DNA of 64,000 nucleotides from Pseudomonas sp. BSw22131 (GCF_026810445.1 NZ_CP113949.1:248001-312000), one strand, 5' to 3'; shown: positions 53,780-64,000, numbered from the stretch's first letter. The notes: generated from the letters alone by a model not told the origin. Translations and numbers: made by a program.

Positions 53780-53890
53780 AGCAAGGGGCGGGTAGTGCGA
53801 GGGAGCTTGCTCGCGATTGGATGATCGGTAGCCAGAATATGTGGCGAGTGTACCGGTCTCATCGCGAGCAAGCTCCCTCCCACAATCGGT
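53780..53890. repeat. inverted REP pair
   Basis: GGGAGCTTGCTCGCGAT (53809-...) and its complement ATCGCGAGCAAGCTCCC (about 53861-53877) form a long stem with about 35 nt between. This is the typical Pseudomonas REP doublet, between convergent genes. Confidence 0.8.
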
Positions 53891-53923
53891 AGCCAGCCGA
53901 TGTTGGATGACAGCGTGCTTGAA

Positions 53924-55306
53924 TCAGCTCACTTCTTTGTTTGGCTCTTCCGCATGTGCCCAACGATAGTCCAGGCGCGGGGCGAACACTTTGATGCGGC
54001 GCTTGATCTTGATCAGGATCGGGTCATGCACCGGCTCAGGGTCTTTCAGGAATGCGGTCAGCACTGCGCTCAGAGCGTACAGTCCGCAAAACGCCCAGAC
54101 CACGCCCTCGATACCAAATCGCTCATTGAAGATCGCAACCACAGCCGGGCCTACCCACGTGGATGCACCCGCGCCGAGACTCAGCACCGATAAGGCAGCA
54201 GCCTTGTTTTGCGGAGCCAGCGCCGGGGCCAGGGCCGAAAGTGGAACGAAGCATGCCAGCGTCAGGCCGTAGAACGCTCCAAATACCGAGGCGATCAGGA
54301 AATCGTGCGGGTACGCCTGCGGCATGAAGAAGAACAGCGGCGTGCTGATCGTGCTGCCTACCGCACCGAACCAGAGGATCGTGTTGCGGAAGCCGATCTT
54401 GGTGCTGATCACGCTGGAGCCCAGATTACCGATGATGTTGAACACGAAGACAATGGTCAGCAAACGCAGCCATTCTTCCAGCGTGAAACCCACCGTGTGC
54501 ATGAAGAAGCCCGGCATCACCACCAGAAAGCCGAACATCGACGACGTGTTGATCACCCGAATCAGGCCGGCCAGCGATACCTTGGGGCGCGTCCACATGA
54601 TGGTGATGTTCTTGGCCATCGACACCATAGGCTTCTCGCCTTCAGGCGCCAGACGACGCATGCCGTGAGCTTCGCGCATGCCAACCAGACCGATCACGCC
54701 ACCCACGACCACCAGCCCGAACGACAGCCAGAAGGTTTGCAGCGCGCCAATCAGCGGAATCGCGATGCTGGCAACCAGTGAGCCCAGCATCGGCAGTCCT
54801 GCCGCGTAAGCGACCCAGAACCAGCCCACGGCCATGCCCATTTTACGCGCTGGTGTTGCAGCGGCGATCCAGACCAGAAAACCGTAAGCGAACAGCGGAT
54901 AGCCGAAGCCTCGCAGTCCGTAGGTCAGCAGAATCATCGAGTAGCTCATTTGCTGCAGGCCATAGATCAGGAACAGCACTTCGAATGCGCTCCAGATGAT
55001 CAGGCCCAGGAACATCACGCGCTTGGGTCCCCAGATGTTGGATAGCGCGCCGGCGAGCCACGATGAGATGCCGACTGTTACACCGTAAACGGTGAAGATC
55101 ATGGCGATTTCATCGCCAGGCATACCGCGATCACTGAGGAAAGGGGAGAGATACCCGAGTTCTACGCCGTCGCCGATCATGAAGATCAACAGGCCGACGA
55201 AGCCCCAAAACAGGGGATAAGGGATACCGATTTTGTCGCAAAGTCTGGCGAGTGAAGAGTTCGGACTGGATTGATCGCTCAATTTTCCGTTCCTTGTTTG
55301 ATGCAC
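53924..55306 (-). CDS. MFS transporter, RbtT/DalT/CsbX-like
   Basis: 460 residues with 12 membrane helices. The helix 1 motif GFVGLLIFMIGDGVELGYLSPFL, the SSWLAGALSNIWGPKRVM loop and GYPLFAYGFLVWIAAATP are those of the polyol-type (ribitol, D-arabinitol) MFS group. Start: GTG 55306, or a TTG at 55282 that has AAGGA well placed; the first eight residues are therefore uncertain. Substrate not assigned. Confidence 0.85.
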   Translation of the reverse strand: MHQTRNGKLSDQSSPNSSLARLCDKIGIPYPLFWGFVGLLIFMIGDGVELGYLSPFLSDRGMPGDEIAMIFTVYGVTVGISSWLAGALSNIWGPKRVMFLGLIIWSAFEVLFLIYGLQQMSYSMILLTYGLRGFGYPLFAYGFLVWIAAATPARKMGMAVGWFWVAYAAGLPMLGSLVASIAIPLIGALQTFWLSFGLVVVGGVIGLVGMREAHGMRRLAPEGEKPMVSMAKNITIMWTRPKVSLAGLIRVINTSSMFGFLVVMPGFFMHTVGFTLEEWLRLLTIVFVFNIIGNLGSSVISTKIGFRNTILWFGAVGSTISTPLFFFMPQAYPHDFLIASVFGAFYGLTLACFVPLSALAPALAPQNKAAALSVLSLGAGASTWVGPAVVAIFNERFGIEGVVWAFCGLYALSAVLTAFLKDPEPVHDPILIKIKRRIKVFAPRLDYRWAHAEEPNKEVS

Positions 55307-55656
55307 GGCGTTGGTCGCGCCGAATGAATGGCCTCAATGAGGTTGCAGGGCAGGCTGGATAGCGCAGATATCCGCTACGGGCAGCGGCATCAATTGGCTT
55401 GATAAGTGAAGCGAGGGTCGATCTGTAACGCGGCTGACGTCGACCCATTAATCTATGTTTTTCTAGATTTTCGAGCCCGTAGCCCCCATTTTATGCCAGA
55501 TGAAACGATTCATCACAACCTTTTGTGTTTTCTGTGGGTGCGACAACCTGCCCGGTTGTGTTGGCTCTAGGGCGCGGCTTCGGGGGCTATAGGTGTTTCC
55601 AGGTGTGTCGGAAAATAAATTCACCAGCCGGGCAATCTTGCGCGCTCATGTCACGG
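55307..55656. other. intergenic region between the MFS gene and vgrG
   Basis: 350 nt without a gene. A short hairpin ACAACC-TGCCC-GGTTGT (about 55541-55557) may be the vgrG terminator region. No effector or immunity gene is found here. Confidence 0.45.
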
Positions 55657-57594
55657 TTACGCCTTCTGCGAGAACACCGATTCAACCCGGGATTCAATCG
55701 TGGATTTGACGCCTTGGGCCATGGCATTCACCTCCGTCGCACCGCCTGAGTTCACATCCAGGCGCACGCCGGTGTCGATATCGCCTTTCTCGCTGGCATA
55801 GAGCTTGAACGATGTGCCGGAGATATTTATCTCGCCACTGGCATTGAACTCAAGCACGCTCTTGCCGCAGACTAGGCGAATTTGCGAGCCCGCTTCGATC
55901 AGATAACTGGAGCCGATGCTGTCGATTTTGGCGCCTCCGACCTGCAACGTGTCATCGCTGCGCACCACCCGCACCCGATGGCTGCCAATCGTCACTGTCT
56001 CGTCATGACCGATACTTTTGACCCGGTCATGCCCCACAGAATGGCTTTCGTCGACCTCAACCACGCTGTCCTGATTGCGCTCGGCATGGATGTACAGCTG
56101 CTCTTCACCCTTCTTGTCCTCCATGCGGATTTCGTTGAAGTTCGCCGAGGTTCCACCTTTGCTGGAGCGGCTTTTGGTGCCGCTTTGCGTTGCATTGGCC
56201 GGCAAATCGTAGGGCACTGCCTGCTCGGCGTTGTAGACGCGACCGGTGATGATCGGCCGGTCAGGATCACCTTCCAGAAAGCTGACAATCACCTCTTGGC
56301 CGATGCGCGGAATCTGCATCGAGCCCCAGCTCTTGCCAGCCCAGGCTTGCGACACGCGAATCCAGCAAGAGCTGTTTTCGTTCGACTGGTCGTGGCGATC
56401 CCAGAAGAAATGCACTTTCACTCGGCCGAACTGATCAGTCCAGATTTCCTCACCCGCAGGGCCGACTACTCTGGCCGTCTGTGGGCCTTTGACCAATGGT
56501 CTCGGGGTACTCGGTTGAGGGCGGAAGCTCTGTTGCGCGTCGATGCACGTCAGGCTGCTTTCAAACTGTTTACCTGTGGACGCGCCTTTGCCACTTTCCA
56601 GGCTTTCCTGATGAATGACGTACCGAGCCTTGACGATCAGGTACTCGCGGTTTTGGTCTTCTCGCTCAAAGCCCCTCATGCTGAACACGTGACCGGACCC
56701 CGGCCCACGGGCATTTCCGCTTAGCTCGACTTGCTCGTGCAGGCTTTGAATCGCGTCGATGCGTGTTCGGGCGTAGTGCTCCCCGTCCTCGCCTTGCGTG
56801 TAGGCACCGGGGTAGTCGAACAGTGGATAGTCGCCCGCCGCGTGCGCACGCGAGGTCGCCGATCGGACGTCGATCCTGGCGCTGGGACGTTCGAAGTCGT
56901 AGTCGTTCAGCTCCAGCGAGCCCGGCTGGACAGCTTGCGCCAAGCGCCAGTGATTGATGTGATCACGCTCGCGATGTTGGCCGTCCGGTGGGAAAAACGG
57001 CACTGATTCATAACCCGGCGCGGCGTGATGCGCCCCGTAGGCGTCGGCCAGTACCAACACATGACGATCCTGGTCATGACGGAAGAAGTAATAAATACCT
57101 TCCTGCTCCATCAGCCGGCTGACGAAATCAAAGCTGGTCTCACGGTACTGGACGCAGTAGTCCCACTCCCGGTATTGGCGACCAAGAGCGTCCTCGAAAT
57201 CCGAAAAGCCCAGGTCGCGGAATACCTGGCTGATGATTTGCGGGATGGTCTGGTGCTGGAAAATCCGACAGTCCGAGGTGCGCGTCAGCAGCCACAACCA
57301 GGGTCTTAGCGTGACTTGATAGCTGGCGAACTGACCGATGTCTGCGGTCTGGCTGCACCCGGCAACGATACCGTGAAAACACCGCCGAGCGCTGATGCCC
57401 ACTTGCACAGACACGCACATCGGTTTGCCAAGCAACTGATTGAGGTCGATGGCGCGATCACTGGAGGCCAGCTGCAACTCGTAGCTGAATGGCCGTCCGA
57501 GTTCGTCGTCGCCTGTCATCTTTTTGAGCAGCAAAACATCCATATCGAGCGGGCTTGTTACCTGCGTCAGGCGAGTGATTTGTTCGAAGGCCAT
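55657..57594 (-). CDS. vgrG: type VI secretion spike protein VgrG (TssI)
   Basis: 645 residues. The gp27/gp44-like N-terminal part (LTQVTSPLDMDVLLLKKMTGDDELGRPFSYEL), the gp5 OB-fold (RVVGPAGEEIWTDQFGRVKVHFFWD) and the C-terminal beta-helix (EQLYIHAERNQDSVVEVDESHSVG) are complete. The C-terminal end carries no extra domain, so it is not an evolved effector VgrG. It ends the cluster, 2 nt after clpV. Confidence 0.95.
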   Translation of the reverse strand: MAFEQITRLTQVTSPLDMDVLLLKKMTGDDELGRPFSYELQLASSDRAIDLNQLLGKPMCVSVQVGISARRCFHGIVAGCSQTADIGQFASYQVTLRPWLWLLTRTSDCRIFQHQTIPQIISQVFRDLGFSDFEDALGRQYREWDYCVQYRETSFDFVSRLMEQEGIYYFFRHDQDRHVLVLADAYGAHHAAPGYESVPFFPPDGQHRERDHINHWRLAQAVQPGSLELNDYDFERPSARIDVRSATSRAHAAGDYPLFDYPGAYTQGEDGEHYARTRIDAIQSLHEQVELSGNARGPGSGHVFSMRGFEREDQNREYLIVKARYVIHQESLESGKGASTGKQFESSLTCIDAQQSFRPQPSTPRPLVKGPQTARVVGPAGEEIWTDQFGRVKVHFFWDRHDQSNENSSCWIRVSQAWAGKSWGSMQIPRIGQEVIVSFLEGDPDRPIITGRVYNAEQAVPYDLPANATQSGTKSRSSKGGTSANFNEIRMEDKKGEEQLYIHAERNQDSVVEVDESHSVGHDRVKSIGHDETVTIGSHRVRVVRSDDTLQVGGAKIDSIGSSYLIEAGSQIRLVCGKSVLEFNASGEINISGTSFKLYASEKGDIDTGVRLDVNSGGATEVNAMAQGVKSTIESRVESVFSQKA

Positions 57595-57596
57595 GA

Positions 57597-60308
57597 TTAT
57601 TCCGAAGTCCTGAAAGTCGAGGGTGCGCTGTCACTGTCATCCGTATTGCCGAACCGGTACTCGAACTCGCCCTCCCGACAGGCGATGTGCACGCTCGTCA
57701 TCGGCTTTGCGTCGAGCATTCGGTTGAGAAACTCCCGGCTCATGGCTGGCAGCAGGGTGTTGGTCAGAAGGGAGTCGATCATTCGCCCACCGCTTTCGGT
57801 TTCGGTGCAGCGCGAGACGATCAATGCGATCACCGCGTCGTCGTACCCGAATGCCACATTGTGGGTCTGCGTGACACGCTTCTTCACCCGCTCCAGTTGC
57901 AGGCGAGTGATGGTGTGAAGCATTGCGTCGCTTAACGGGTAGTACGCGATTGTCACTAACCGACCGAGTAATGCAGGCGGGAAAACCTGCAACAAGGGTT
58001 CGCGCAGTGCCTTGGCAATGTACCCGGCGTCAGGCAGGTTGTGCGCGTTTTTGCAGAGGCCGGAAATCAGCTCGGTGCCAACATTGGTGGTCAGCAGAAT
58101 CAAAGTATTCCTGAAGTCGATCACGCGGCCTTCGCCGTCCTCCATGACGCCTTTGTCGAACACCTGAAAGAAGATTTCGTGCACATCCGGGTGAGCTTTT
58201 TCCACCTCGTCCAACAGCACCACGCTGTAGGGTTTACGCCGGACGGCTTCGGTCAGCAAGCCGCCTTCGCCGTAGCCAATGTAGCCAGGTGGTGCCCCCT
58301 TGAGCGTAGAAACGCTATGAGCTTCCTGAAACTCGCTCATGTTGAGGGTGATGACATTCTGTTCGCCGCCGTACAGCGCTTCAGCCAGCGCGAGTGCGGT
58401 TTCGGTCTTGCCCACCCCTGAAGTGCCCGCGAGCAAAAACACACCGACCGGCTTGTGCGGATTGTCGAGCCCTGCGCGTGAGGTCTGGATGCGGCTGGCA
58501 ATCATCTCCAGTGCGTGATCCTGGCCGATGATGCGGGTCTTCAACTGCTGAGCCAGGTTGAGCACGGTGTGCAGTTCGTTGCGCGCCATACGTCCTACCG
58601 GAATGCCGGTCCAGTCTGCAACCACCGAGGCGACAGCCTGGTAGTCCACGGTCGGCAGGATCAGCGGGTTTTCATCCTGTAATGCGCCAAGGCGCTGCTG
58701 CAGTTCGCTCAACTGTTCGCGCTGGGCGTTTTGAAGATTTTCGGCGTCTTCGTCTGTACTGGTTGTTTCTGCGAGCTGTACCCGCAGTTGCAGCAGTTGA
58801 TCGACCAGCGCTTTCTCGTCTTGCCAGCGGATTTCCAGACCTGCGAGCCGTTGCTGTTCCTCGTCCAGTTGCTGTTGGGCACGGGTTTGCCGTATCCCGA
58901 CTGACACGCCAAAGGACGCTTCCCGGACGATGATGCGCAGTTCGGTCTGCAGCGCTTCGATGCGCCGTCGACTGTCATCAACCTGAGCCGGCACAGCGTG
59001 CAGGCTGACCGCGACGCGCGCGCATGCGGTGTCCAGCAGGCTGATTGATTTGTCTGGTAACTGACGCGCGGGGATGTAGCGATTTGACAGCTTGACGCAG
59101 GCTTCCAGCGCCTCATCGAGGATCTGCACCTGGTGGTGCTTTTCCATGGTTGCTGCCATGCCCCGCATCATCAGCAAGGCAGTTTCTTCGGCTGGCTCTT
59201 TGACCTGGACCACTTGAAAGCGGCGGGTGAGGGCGGGGTCTTTTTCGATGTGCTTCTTGTACTCCGCCCACGTTGTTGCAGCGATGGTGCGCAAGGTGCC
59301 GCGGGCCAGCGCAGGTTTGAGCAGGTTTGCGGCATCGCCAGTCCCTGCGGCGCCGCCTGCGCCTACGAGGGTGTGCGCTTCGTCGATGAACAGGACGATG
59401 GGCCTGGGAGATGCCTGAACGTCTTCGATGACCTGGCGCAGGCGCTGCTCGAACTCGCCTTTCATGCTTGCCCCGGCTTGCAGCAAGCCGATGTCCAGGC
59501 TGCGCAGTTCGATGTCTTTCAAGGCGGGCGGCACGTCACCGGCAACGATACGCAGGGCAAAACCTTCGACTACGGCAGTTTTACCAACGCCGGCTTCACC
59601 GGTAAGAATCGGATTGTTTTGCCGCCGACGCATGAGAATGTCGACCATCTGGCGGATCTCTTCGTCCCGACCAATGATGGGGTCAAGCGTGCCGTTGCGC
59701 GCCTGCTCTGTGATGTCGACGGTGTAGCGCTTGAGCGCTTCCTGTTTGCCCATGGCGCTGGGGCTCATCGCGCCGCTGGCATCGCCGGGGACTGCGCCAG
59801 CGCTGACAGCCGCGCTGGGGCGTAATCCGTTTTCGGGTGAGTCGCCCAGGTGCTCGCCCAATCGCTCGCTCAGAGTTTCTACGTCAACTTTTTCAAACTG
59901 CGAAGACACGCCCAACAGCGCCCTTCGCAAGTTCGGGGTCTTGAGCATTCCGATCAGCAAATGACCACTGCGCACCTGCTCGGCGCCAAACATCAGGCTG
60001 GCATAGACCCAGCCACGCTCGACTGTTTCCTCGACGTGGGCGGACAAGTCCGTGATCGATGTCGAACCTCTGGGCAGCCGGTCGAGGGAGTGGGTCAGGT
60101 CTTGCGCAAGTCGTGCCGGGTCCAGGTCGAACTGGCGAATGATCCGGTGCAAGTCCGAATCTGGCATTTGCAGAAACTGGTGCAGCCAGTGCGACAGCTC
60201 CACGTAGGGGTTGCCCCGGAGCTTGCAGAACACAGTCGCCGCTTCCATGGCTTTGTAGCCGATGCTGTTGAGTTTGCCGAACAGCGTTGCGCGACTGATT
60301 TCACTCAT
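57597..60308 (-). CDS. clpV: T6SS sheath-recycling ATPase ClpV (TssH)
   Basis: 903 residues. Clp N-domain, two AAA+ modules with Walker [14 protein letters not shown] and [14 protein letters not shown], Walker [16 protein letters not shown] and [14 protein letters not shown], and a middle coiled coil. ClpV disassembles the contracted TssBC sheath. It overlaps the tssG end by 8 nt. Confidence 0.96.
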   Translation of the reverse strand: MSEISRATLFGKLNSIGYKAMEAATVFCKLRGNPYVELSHWLHQFLQMPDSDLHRIIRQFDLDPARLAQDLTHSLDRLPRGSTSITDLSAHVEETVERGWVYASLMFGAEQVRSGHLLIGMLKTPNLRRALLGVSSQFEKVDVETLSERLGEHLGDSPENGLRPSAAVSAGAVPGDASGAMSPSAMGKQEALKRYTVDITEQARNGTLDPIIGRDEEIRQMVDILMRRRQNNPILTGEAGVGKTAVVEGFALRIVAGDVPPALKDIELRSLDIGLLQAGASMKGEFEQRLRQVIEDVQASPRPIVLFIDEAHTLVGAGGAAGTGDAANLLKPALARGTLRTIAATTWAEYKKHIEKDPALTRRFQVVQVKEPAEETALLMMRGMAATMEKHHQVQILDEALEACVKLSNRYIPARQLPDKSISLLDTACARVAVSLHAVPAQVDDSRRRIEALQTELRIIVREASFGVSVGIRQTRAQQQLDEEQQRLAGLEIRWQDEKALVDQLLQLRVQLAETTSTDEDAENLQNAQREQLSELQQRLGALQDENPLILPTVDYQAVASVVADWTGIPVGRMARNELHTVLNLAQQLKTRIIGQDHALEMIASRIQTSRAGLDNPHKPVGVFLLAGTSGVGKTETALALAEALYGGEQNVITLNMSEFQEAHSVSTLKGAPPGYIGYGEGGLLTEAVRRKPYSVVLLDEVEKAHPDVHEIFFQVFDKGVMEDGEGRVIDFRNTLILLTTNVGTELISGLCKNAHNLPDAGYIAKALREPLLQVFPPALLGRLVTIAYYPLSDAMLHTITRLQLERVKKRVTQTHNVAFGYDDAVIALIVSRCTETESGGRMIDSLLTNTLLPAMSREFLNRMLDAKPMTSVHIACREGEFEYRFGNTDDSDSAPSTFRTSE

Positions 60309-61335
60309 GTTCTGTGCTCCTTGCCTGTGACGGTGGGGTGGTTATGGAAGACGTTGCTTGCACAGCGCTCTGGTGGGAAACGATCAGATCGTCAGCGTCC
60401 GCTGATGGCCGGCCAAGCCACGTGTTGAAACCCAGGCGTGATGCGCCGTTAAGTTTGAAAGCCGGGATTTCGCGTTGCAGCAGTACCAGGTTGACGTCCC
60501 AGTCCAACTCGTACCCGATGTACTCCGCGACCCACGCCGCCAAGTGCTGAAAGGGCTCGCTGTCTGGCACCATGCCCATGTATTCATCGAGCGTGAGCGG
60601 GCCTAGGCGGATACGAAACGCATGCTGTCGATCCCAGACATGCTGGCCCACGCACAGGTCAATTCCCAGTCGGTGGGCGTTGATCCCGATGCGGCTGAGT
60701 TCCGGCAGTCCAAGCCACTGGCCGACGTACTCCTGAATATCGACGGCGACCCCGAAATAGTCACTGAGAATGGCTTTCAAACCATCGGGGTAGCGGGTCT
60801 GCGCGGCCATATGACCGCTGAAATGCAGCTTGGCGATTCCGCGGATCAACCCTTGATCAAGCAGACTCGACATTCCCCGACCACTGAAGGCGGCAAGCCT
60901 TGCTGCCCAGTAATCATCGTCAGGCCGGTCATGGCTGACCGTTGGCCGAGCGTCGGCCCAGGTGCGGTAGAACAGACTCAACAGGCGATGGTGGAACACG
61001 TCCAGAAAGCGTTTGCCGGCGCTGTCGCCGTTGTTGCGCTGCCGGTCGCGCAGGTACTCGGTGATGTGCAGCGGCAGGGGACCATTGGGGCCGCCCAGGC
61101 CGAAGAAGAACTGCTCAAGCCGCGCCGGCACGTCGTCATGTGCGGGCGCCACTGAGGCCAATGTCGAGGGTGCGAACGCGCATTCCAGTTGTTGCCCCAG
61201 GCGCAAAGCGTCGTCAGCCAGGCGCAACGAATGTCCCAGACGCGGCATGTGCGGTGCTTCACATTCGATCAGCCGCATCGCCTGAAAAAAATCATATTTC
61301 CAGGGCTGATCCTGCATGACGTTGAGCGCACTCAC
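60301..61335 (-). CDS. tssG: T6SS baseplate protein TssG
   Basis: 344 residues from a GTG at 61335 that overlaps the tssF stop (GTGA); the frame runs further to a TTG at 61368 but the coupled start is more likely. TssG features: QPWKYDFFQAMRLIECEAP, LPLHITEYLRDRQR and GINAHRLGIDLCVGQHVWDRQHAFRIRLGPL. It forms the baseplate wedge with TssF and TssE. Confidence 0.94.
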   Translation of the reverse strand: MSALNVMQDQPWKYDFFQAMRLIECEAPHMPRLGHSLRLADDALRLGQQLECAFAPSTLASVAPAHDDVPARLEQFFFGLGGPNGPLPLHITEYLRDRQRNNGDSAGKRFLDVFHHRLLSLFYRTWADARPTVSHDRPDDDYWAARLAAFSGRGMSSLLDQGLIRGIAKLHFSGHMAAQTRYPDGLKAILSDYFGVAVDIQEYVGQWLGLPELSRIGINAHRLGIDLCVGQHVWDRQHAFRIRLGPLTLDEYMGMVPDSEPFQHLAAWVAEYIGYELDWDVNLVLLQREIPAFKLNGASRLGFNTWLGRPSADADDLIVSHQSAVQATSSITTPPSQARSTEHE

Positions 61336-63191
61336 AGCGTAGGCCGCCGGCCGGGTTGGGCTCGCCAACGCATGATCTCGCCGCGTTCGGTCGTGCGAAT
61401 GATGGTTTCGGTGAAACTGTTGATCGATACATAACGCGCCAGAAATCGCTCGAACACGGCGCCGAGAAGAAACACGCCGGTGCCGCGAAACGCGTTTTCA
61501 TCGAATGTCAGCGTGATCTCCAGGCCTCGACCGAACGCAATCGGCCCGGGCATGGGCAGTCTGCGTGTGCAAGGCTTGCTGCTGACATCCAGCAACCCCT
61601 CGATTTGCAGCGCCATCACCGGGTCGTTGTCGTCGCCGTATAGACGCAGCAGTTCTCGCAACGCGGCGGCGCCTTGCCCCTTCTCGCTCAGCGACAGGTA
61701 GTTCAGCGATAACTGGCTGATCAACCGCCACGCGCTTCCGTCGTGAGCGCGGCTGGCGTGTGGTCGACTCGGGCCCGCCAAACAGCGCACGGCCCTGACG
61801 GGCGCGCCGTCGCAGAGCGTGAAGTCTGTCGCGCCGCTGCCCACGCTCATGAACAGCGGCAGGTCGCGGTTGGTACACAGTGCTTGCACGCCCAGTTGAC
61901 GCAATGTCTGGCGATACGGCGCCTGCTGACTGTCAACCAGACTGATGAATGTTTCGCTGCCGACGTAAGTCGAGCGCGTACCACTGCGGCGTTGTTCGCT
62001 GGAAAGCACACGCGGCTCTCGGCGCACGGTGTAGAAAGCGTTTCCCTTCCCGTAGCGAGAGGGCTCGCGCACGGCGTAGAACGGCAGGAAGTCTTGTTCG
62101 GGTCCAGCGCTGTGCCCTGTGACACCGGACAAGGAATGCACTTCGAAATCCGTGGGGCGTGTGCGGTCGGCGATGATGTGGTGCTCGTTGACCCGATCGC
62201 TGAGATGAATGCGGTCCGCACGCATCGGGAACAGGTTGATCGCCGGTGTGCAGAACAACGCGAAATGCTCTGCGCCCACATTGTTTTCCAGGCTTGGATC
62301 GACCCGGTCAAACAGCACCAACAGTTCCAGTTCCTGACCTGTGCAGCGCTTTACTGCGCCAGACAAATGGGTGATATCGACGAACAGATAGCGTTGCGGC
62401 AGCGCAAAGTACTCTTGCAGCAGTCGATAACCCTGGAAGGCCTGCGGGACCGCGGGTAACGCGGTCTCGCGGTCATCGAAGCCACAGGGTTTGAGCGAGT
62501 CATGCGGCAGGCGCTCGGCCCATGTATCGCCGGGCTGGCGGGCAAATACTGCGCAAACATTTCCCATCAAATGCTCATACAGCCGAAACGGCTGCTCATC
62601 TGCACCGTTGAGGTAAAGCGGCAGGTTGCTCAGGTTCAGCCTGTTGAATGGCACGCCGGCGCCGGTGCGCAACGTGATGCGCAGCCCCGCTTTGGCCCTG
62701 GGTTCGCTGGCGGCGAGCTGCCCCCAGAGCGCCTGCGGATTGCCAATGTATTGCGCGTGGCTGACGGTCACCGGCCAAAGCGTCACGGCATGTGCGGTGC
62801 GAAATTCACATGTAGTCGCCAGATCGCGGCTCAGGCTGGCGCGTAATCGGCTGCCACGCGACAAGGTAAAGCCGCTGACGAGCGAGCCTTCGTCGTGATC
62901 GATTTGCAGCTGCACGACGGTCATCGAGGGCGTCGGCGCGAGGTAATGCGGGTAGGCGATTTCCAGCAGGTTATGGGTGAAGACCGGGTATTGCGCATCC
63001 AGCTTGAGCTGAACGCGAGCAGTGAGATACGCGAAGCCTTCGAGCAAGCGCTCAACGTAGGGATCGGCGCAATCGATTCCGGACAGCGTCAGGCGACCGG
63101 CAATCTTCGGAAACTCTTTGGCGAACTCCGCAGCGTTTTCGCGCACGTGTTGCAGTTCCTGGTTGTAAAGATCAAGCAGTTTTGGGTTCAT
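61332..63191 (-). CDS. tssF: T6SS baseplate protein TssF
   Basis: 619 residues. The N-terminus LLDLYNQELQHVRENAAEFAKEFPKIAGRL and LLEGFAYLTARVQLKLDAQYP are highly typical; the long beta-rich centre and the ITLTFDENAFRGTGVFLLGAVFERFLARY end are intact. A major wedge component. Its ATG overlaps the tssE stop. Confidence 0.96.
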   Translation of the reverse strand: MNPKLLDLYNQELQHVRENAAEFAKEFPKIAGRLTLSGIDCADPYVERLLEGFAYLTARVQLKLDAQYPVFTHNLLEIAYPHYLAPTPSMTVVQLQIDHDEGSLVSGFTLSRGSRLRASLSRDLATTCEFRTAHAVTLWPVTVSHAQYIGNPQALWGQLAASEPRAKAGLRITLRTGAGVPFNRLNLSNLPLYLNGADEQPFRLYEHLMGNVCAVFARQPGDTWAERLPHDSLKPCGFDDRETALPAVPQAFQGYRLLQEYFALPQRYLFVDITHLSGAVKRCTGQELELLVLFDRVDPSLENNVGAEHFALFCTPAINLFPMRADRIHLSDRVNEHHIIADRTRPTDFEVHSLSGVTGHSAGPEQDFLPFYAVREPSRYGKGNAFYTVRREPRVLSSEQRRSGTRSTYVGSETFISLVDSQQAPYRQTLRQLGVQALCTNRDLPLFMSVGSGATDFTLCDGAPVRAVRCLAGPSRPHASRAHDGSAWRLISQLSLNYLSLSEKGQGAAALRELLRLYGDDNDPVMALQIEGLLDVSSKPCTRRLPMPGPIAFGRGLEITLTFDENAFRGTGVFLLGAVFERFLARYVSINSFTETIIRTTERGEIMRWRAQPGRRPTL

Positions 63192-63700
63192 GCTCGTGTC
63201 CGGTTCCCGGCTGGGATGACCTGCATGTGTCCGGACTCAAGATCGAGCTCGGTGCGCAGCAACAGTGGGAGCACCATTGGCTGCGCCCACAAGTCGCCGG
63301 CAATCTCGAAACCCAATACGTTGAAAGTGATTTGATCGGATGAAGTCTCTGCCCGCACGCGTAAGGTGGCCGCCAGAATGCGCGGCTCGTACGTGATGAT
63401 TGCCTGATGAATGAGCTTTTCAAGCACTGGGACTTCAACACTGTAAAGGCTGTGCCCGGCAAGGGGCGGCAGACCGAAGTTGATGACGGAATGGTCGGCG
63501 GGCGTTTGGCGCTTCGTGGCTGTATCCAGCAACGACGTCGCATTGAGCAACCACGCCAGATCACGCAGGACCGAGGACTTGAGCCGGGTCAGCGAGAGCA
63601 TGCGTGTGTCGGGGCTGTCATGAGGGTTGCCCGGCTCCTGGTCGGTCAAACGGTCCAGCAGCGAGGGCTGCAAGCGTTCGCGGGAAGTCAGGGCGGTCAC
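63188..63700 (-). CDS. tssE: T6SS baseplate protein TssE (gp25-like)
   Basis: 170 residues from a GTG. The gp25-like lysozyme-fold domain (LHQAIITYEPRILAATLRVRAET) is preceded by the TssE N-terminus SLLDRLTDQEPGN. Connects sheath and baseplate. 135 nt after hcp, with a hairpin between (GCCCTC...GAGGGC, 63803-63828). Confidence 0.93.
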   Translation of the reverse strand: MTALTSRERLQPSLLDRLTDQEPGNPHDSPDTRMLSLTRLKSSVLRDLAWLLNATSLLDTATKRQTPADHSVINFGLPPLAGHSLYSVEVPVLEKLIHQAIITYEPRILAATLRVRAETSSDQITFNVLGFEIAGDLWAQPMVLPLLLRTELDLESGHMQVIPAGNRTRA

Positions 63701-63835
63701 CGGTCGGTTTGCCAGAAGGCCGTGTTTTGATCCCGATCATCAGGACCGCACGTATTAAAACGGGTCAGCAACGTGCTCGCTCCGCAGGGGTGTTTCCGAA
63801 AACGCCCTCGACCGCTGCCGGAGAGGGCGCAGCCA

Positions 63836-64000
63836 TCAGCGCTTGGTGTTAGTGCGGATGTTCCAGCCGTACTTGATCGGGCCGCCTTCTTTGGTGCCGT
63901 CGGCTTTTTGTGGTTGGTAGTCGACCATGACCTGAGCGAAGTTGAGTGTCAGGTGCTCTGTGAAGCGATCCTCGGTACTCGATCCGCCGGTATCCAGCGA
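63836..64000 (-). CDS. hcp: T6SS tube protein Hcp, 3' part
   Basis: Only the last 54 residues are in the window: DRFTEHLTLNFAQVMVDYQPQKADG and the end YGWNIRTNTKR before TGA at 63836-63838. The F-x-x-V-x-V-Y-like strand and DGT..-GP motif are those of Hcp, the inner-tube hexamer and effector carrier. The gene continues beyond the window. Confidence 0.88.
   Translation of the reverse strand, partial: SLDTGGSSTEDRFTEHLTLNFAQVMVDYQPQKADGTKEGGPIKYGWNIRTNTKR

Noticed and set aside
59133..59825. 230-codon frame opposite clpV
   Set aside because: Antisense shadow with no ribosome site.
1..64000. tRNA genes at the island boundary
   Set aside because: No cloverleaf-like sequence with T-loop consensus noticed; the right boundary is explained by the Tn7-like end.

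Overview
The right-hand 36 kb (about 27.9-64 kb) is ordinary Pseudomonas chromosome, most like the P. fluorescens / P. syringae groups. It holds the conserved order HAD hydrolase-xerC-DUF484-dapF-lysA-lptM / cyaY-DUF1289-cyaA / argH / algZ-algR / hemCDXY / dsbB-like / algQ / FKBP / algP / ABC-F, followed by a LysE exporter, a cytochrome c-FTR1 iron permease, an MFS transporter and one side of a type VI secretion cluster (vgrG-clpV-tssG-tssF-tssE-hcp). Gene calls there rest on clear family motifs and on tight overlaps and operons.

The left 27.9 kb is accessory DNA. Its right boundary looks like the end of a Tn7-like transposon: three direct copies of CGACAGACTTTATT (27728-27852) and a terminus which, read inward, starts TGTG. 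The core of these repeats, AATAAAGTCT on the other strand, is shared with the TnsB sites of Tn7 itself. The terminus lies 31 nt beyond the stop codon of the HAD hydrolase gene, a spacing like that of Tn7 downstream of glmS, so the 3' end of this gene is the probable attachment site. The transposition genes tnsA-tnsB-tnsC (20.9-16.5 kb, minus strand) and a divergent tnsD/tniQ (21.6-23.2 kb) are all present. I found no left end, so the element probably starts upstream of this window.

Cargo, from tnsC leftward: three small unknown ORFs packed behind tnsC; an OLD-family ATPase/TOPRIM nuclease overlapping a UvrD-like helicase (the Gabija GajA/GajB architecture); and, convergent with these, a separate two-gene unit. 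That unit has an 11-bp inverted repeat operator, a ribbon-helix-helix plus HTH regulator, a zinc-ribbon protein carrying a HEPN RNase motif (RNAIAH), and a terminator. I do not recognise this unit as a described system, and it is the best candidate for something new in the window.

Further left is a stress/efflux segment: an HxlR regulator with a divergent MFS pump, a TetR regulator with a divergent MFS pump (both intergenic regions carry palindromic operators), an alpha/beta hydrolase split by a frameshifted IS3-family element, an NTF2-like gene behind a promoter embedded in operator repeats, and the 3' end of an acyl-CoA synthetase gene. Between tniQ and the right end lie small unknown genes, a degenerate antitoxin-like reading frame, a CHAD-domain gene, an IS1182-family element with a 4-bp target duplication, and a DUF6463 membrane protein gene.

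No tRNA, rRNA or CRISPR array was seen. All family assignments come from reading the sequences; no search was run.
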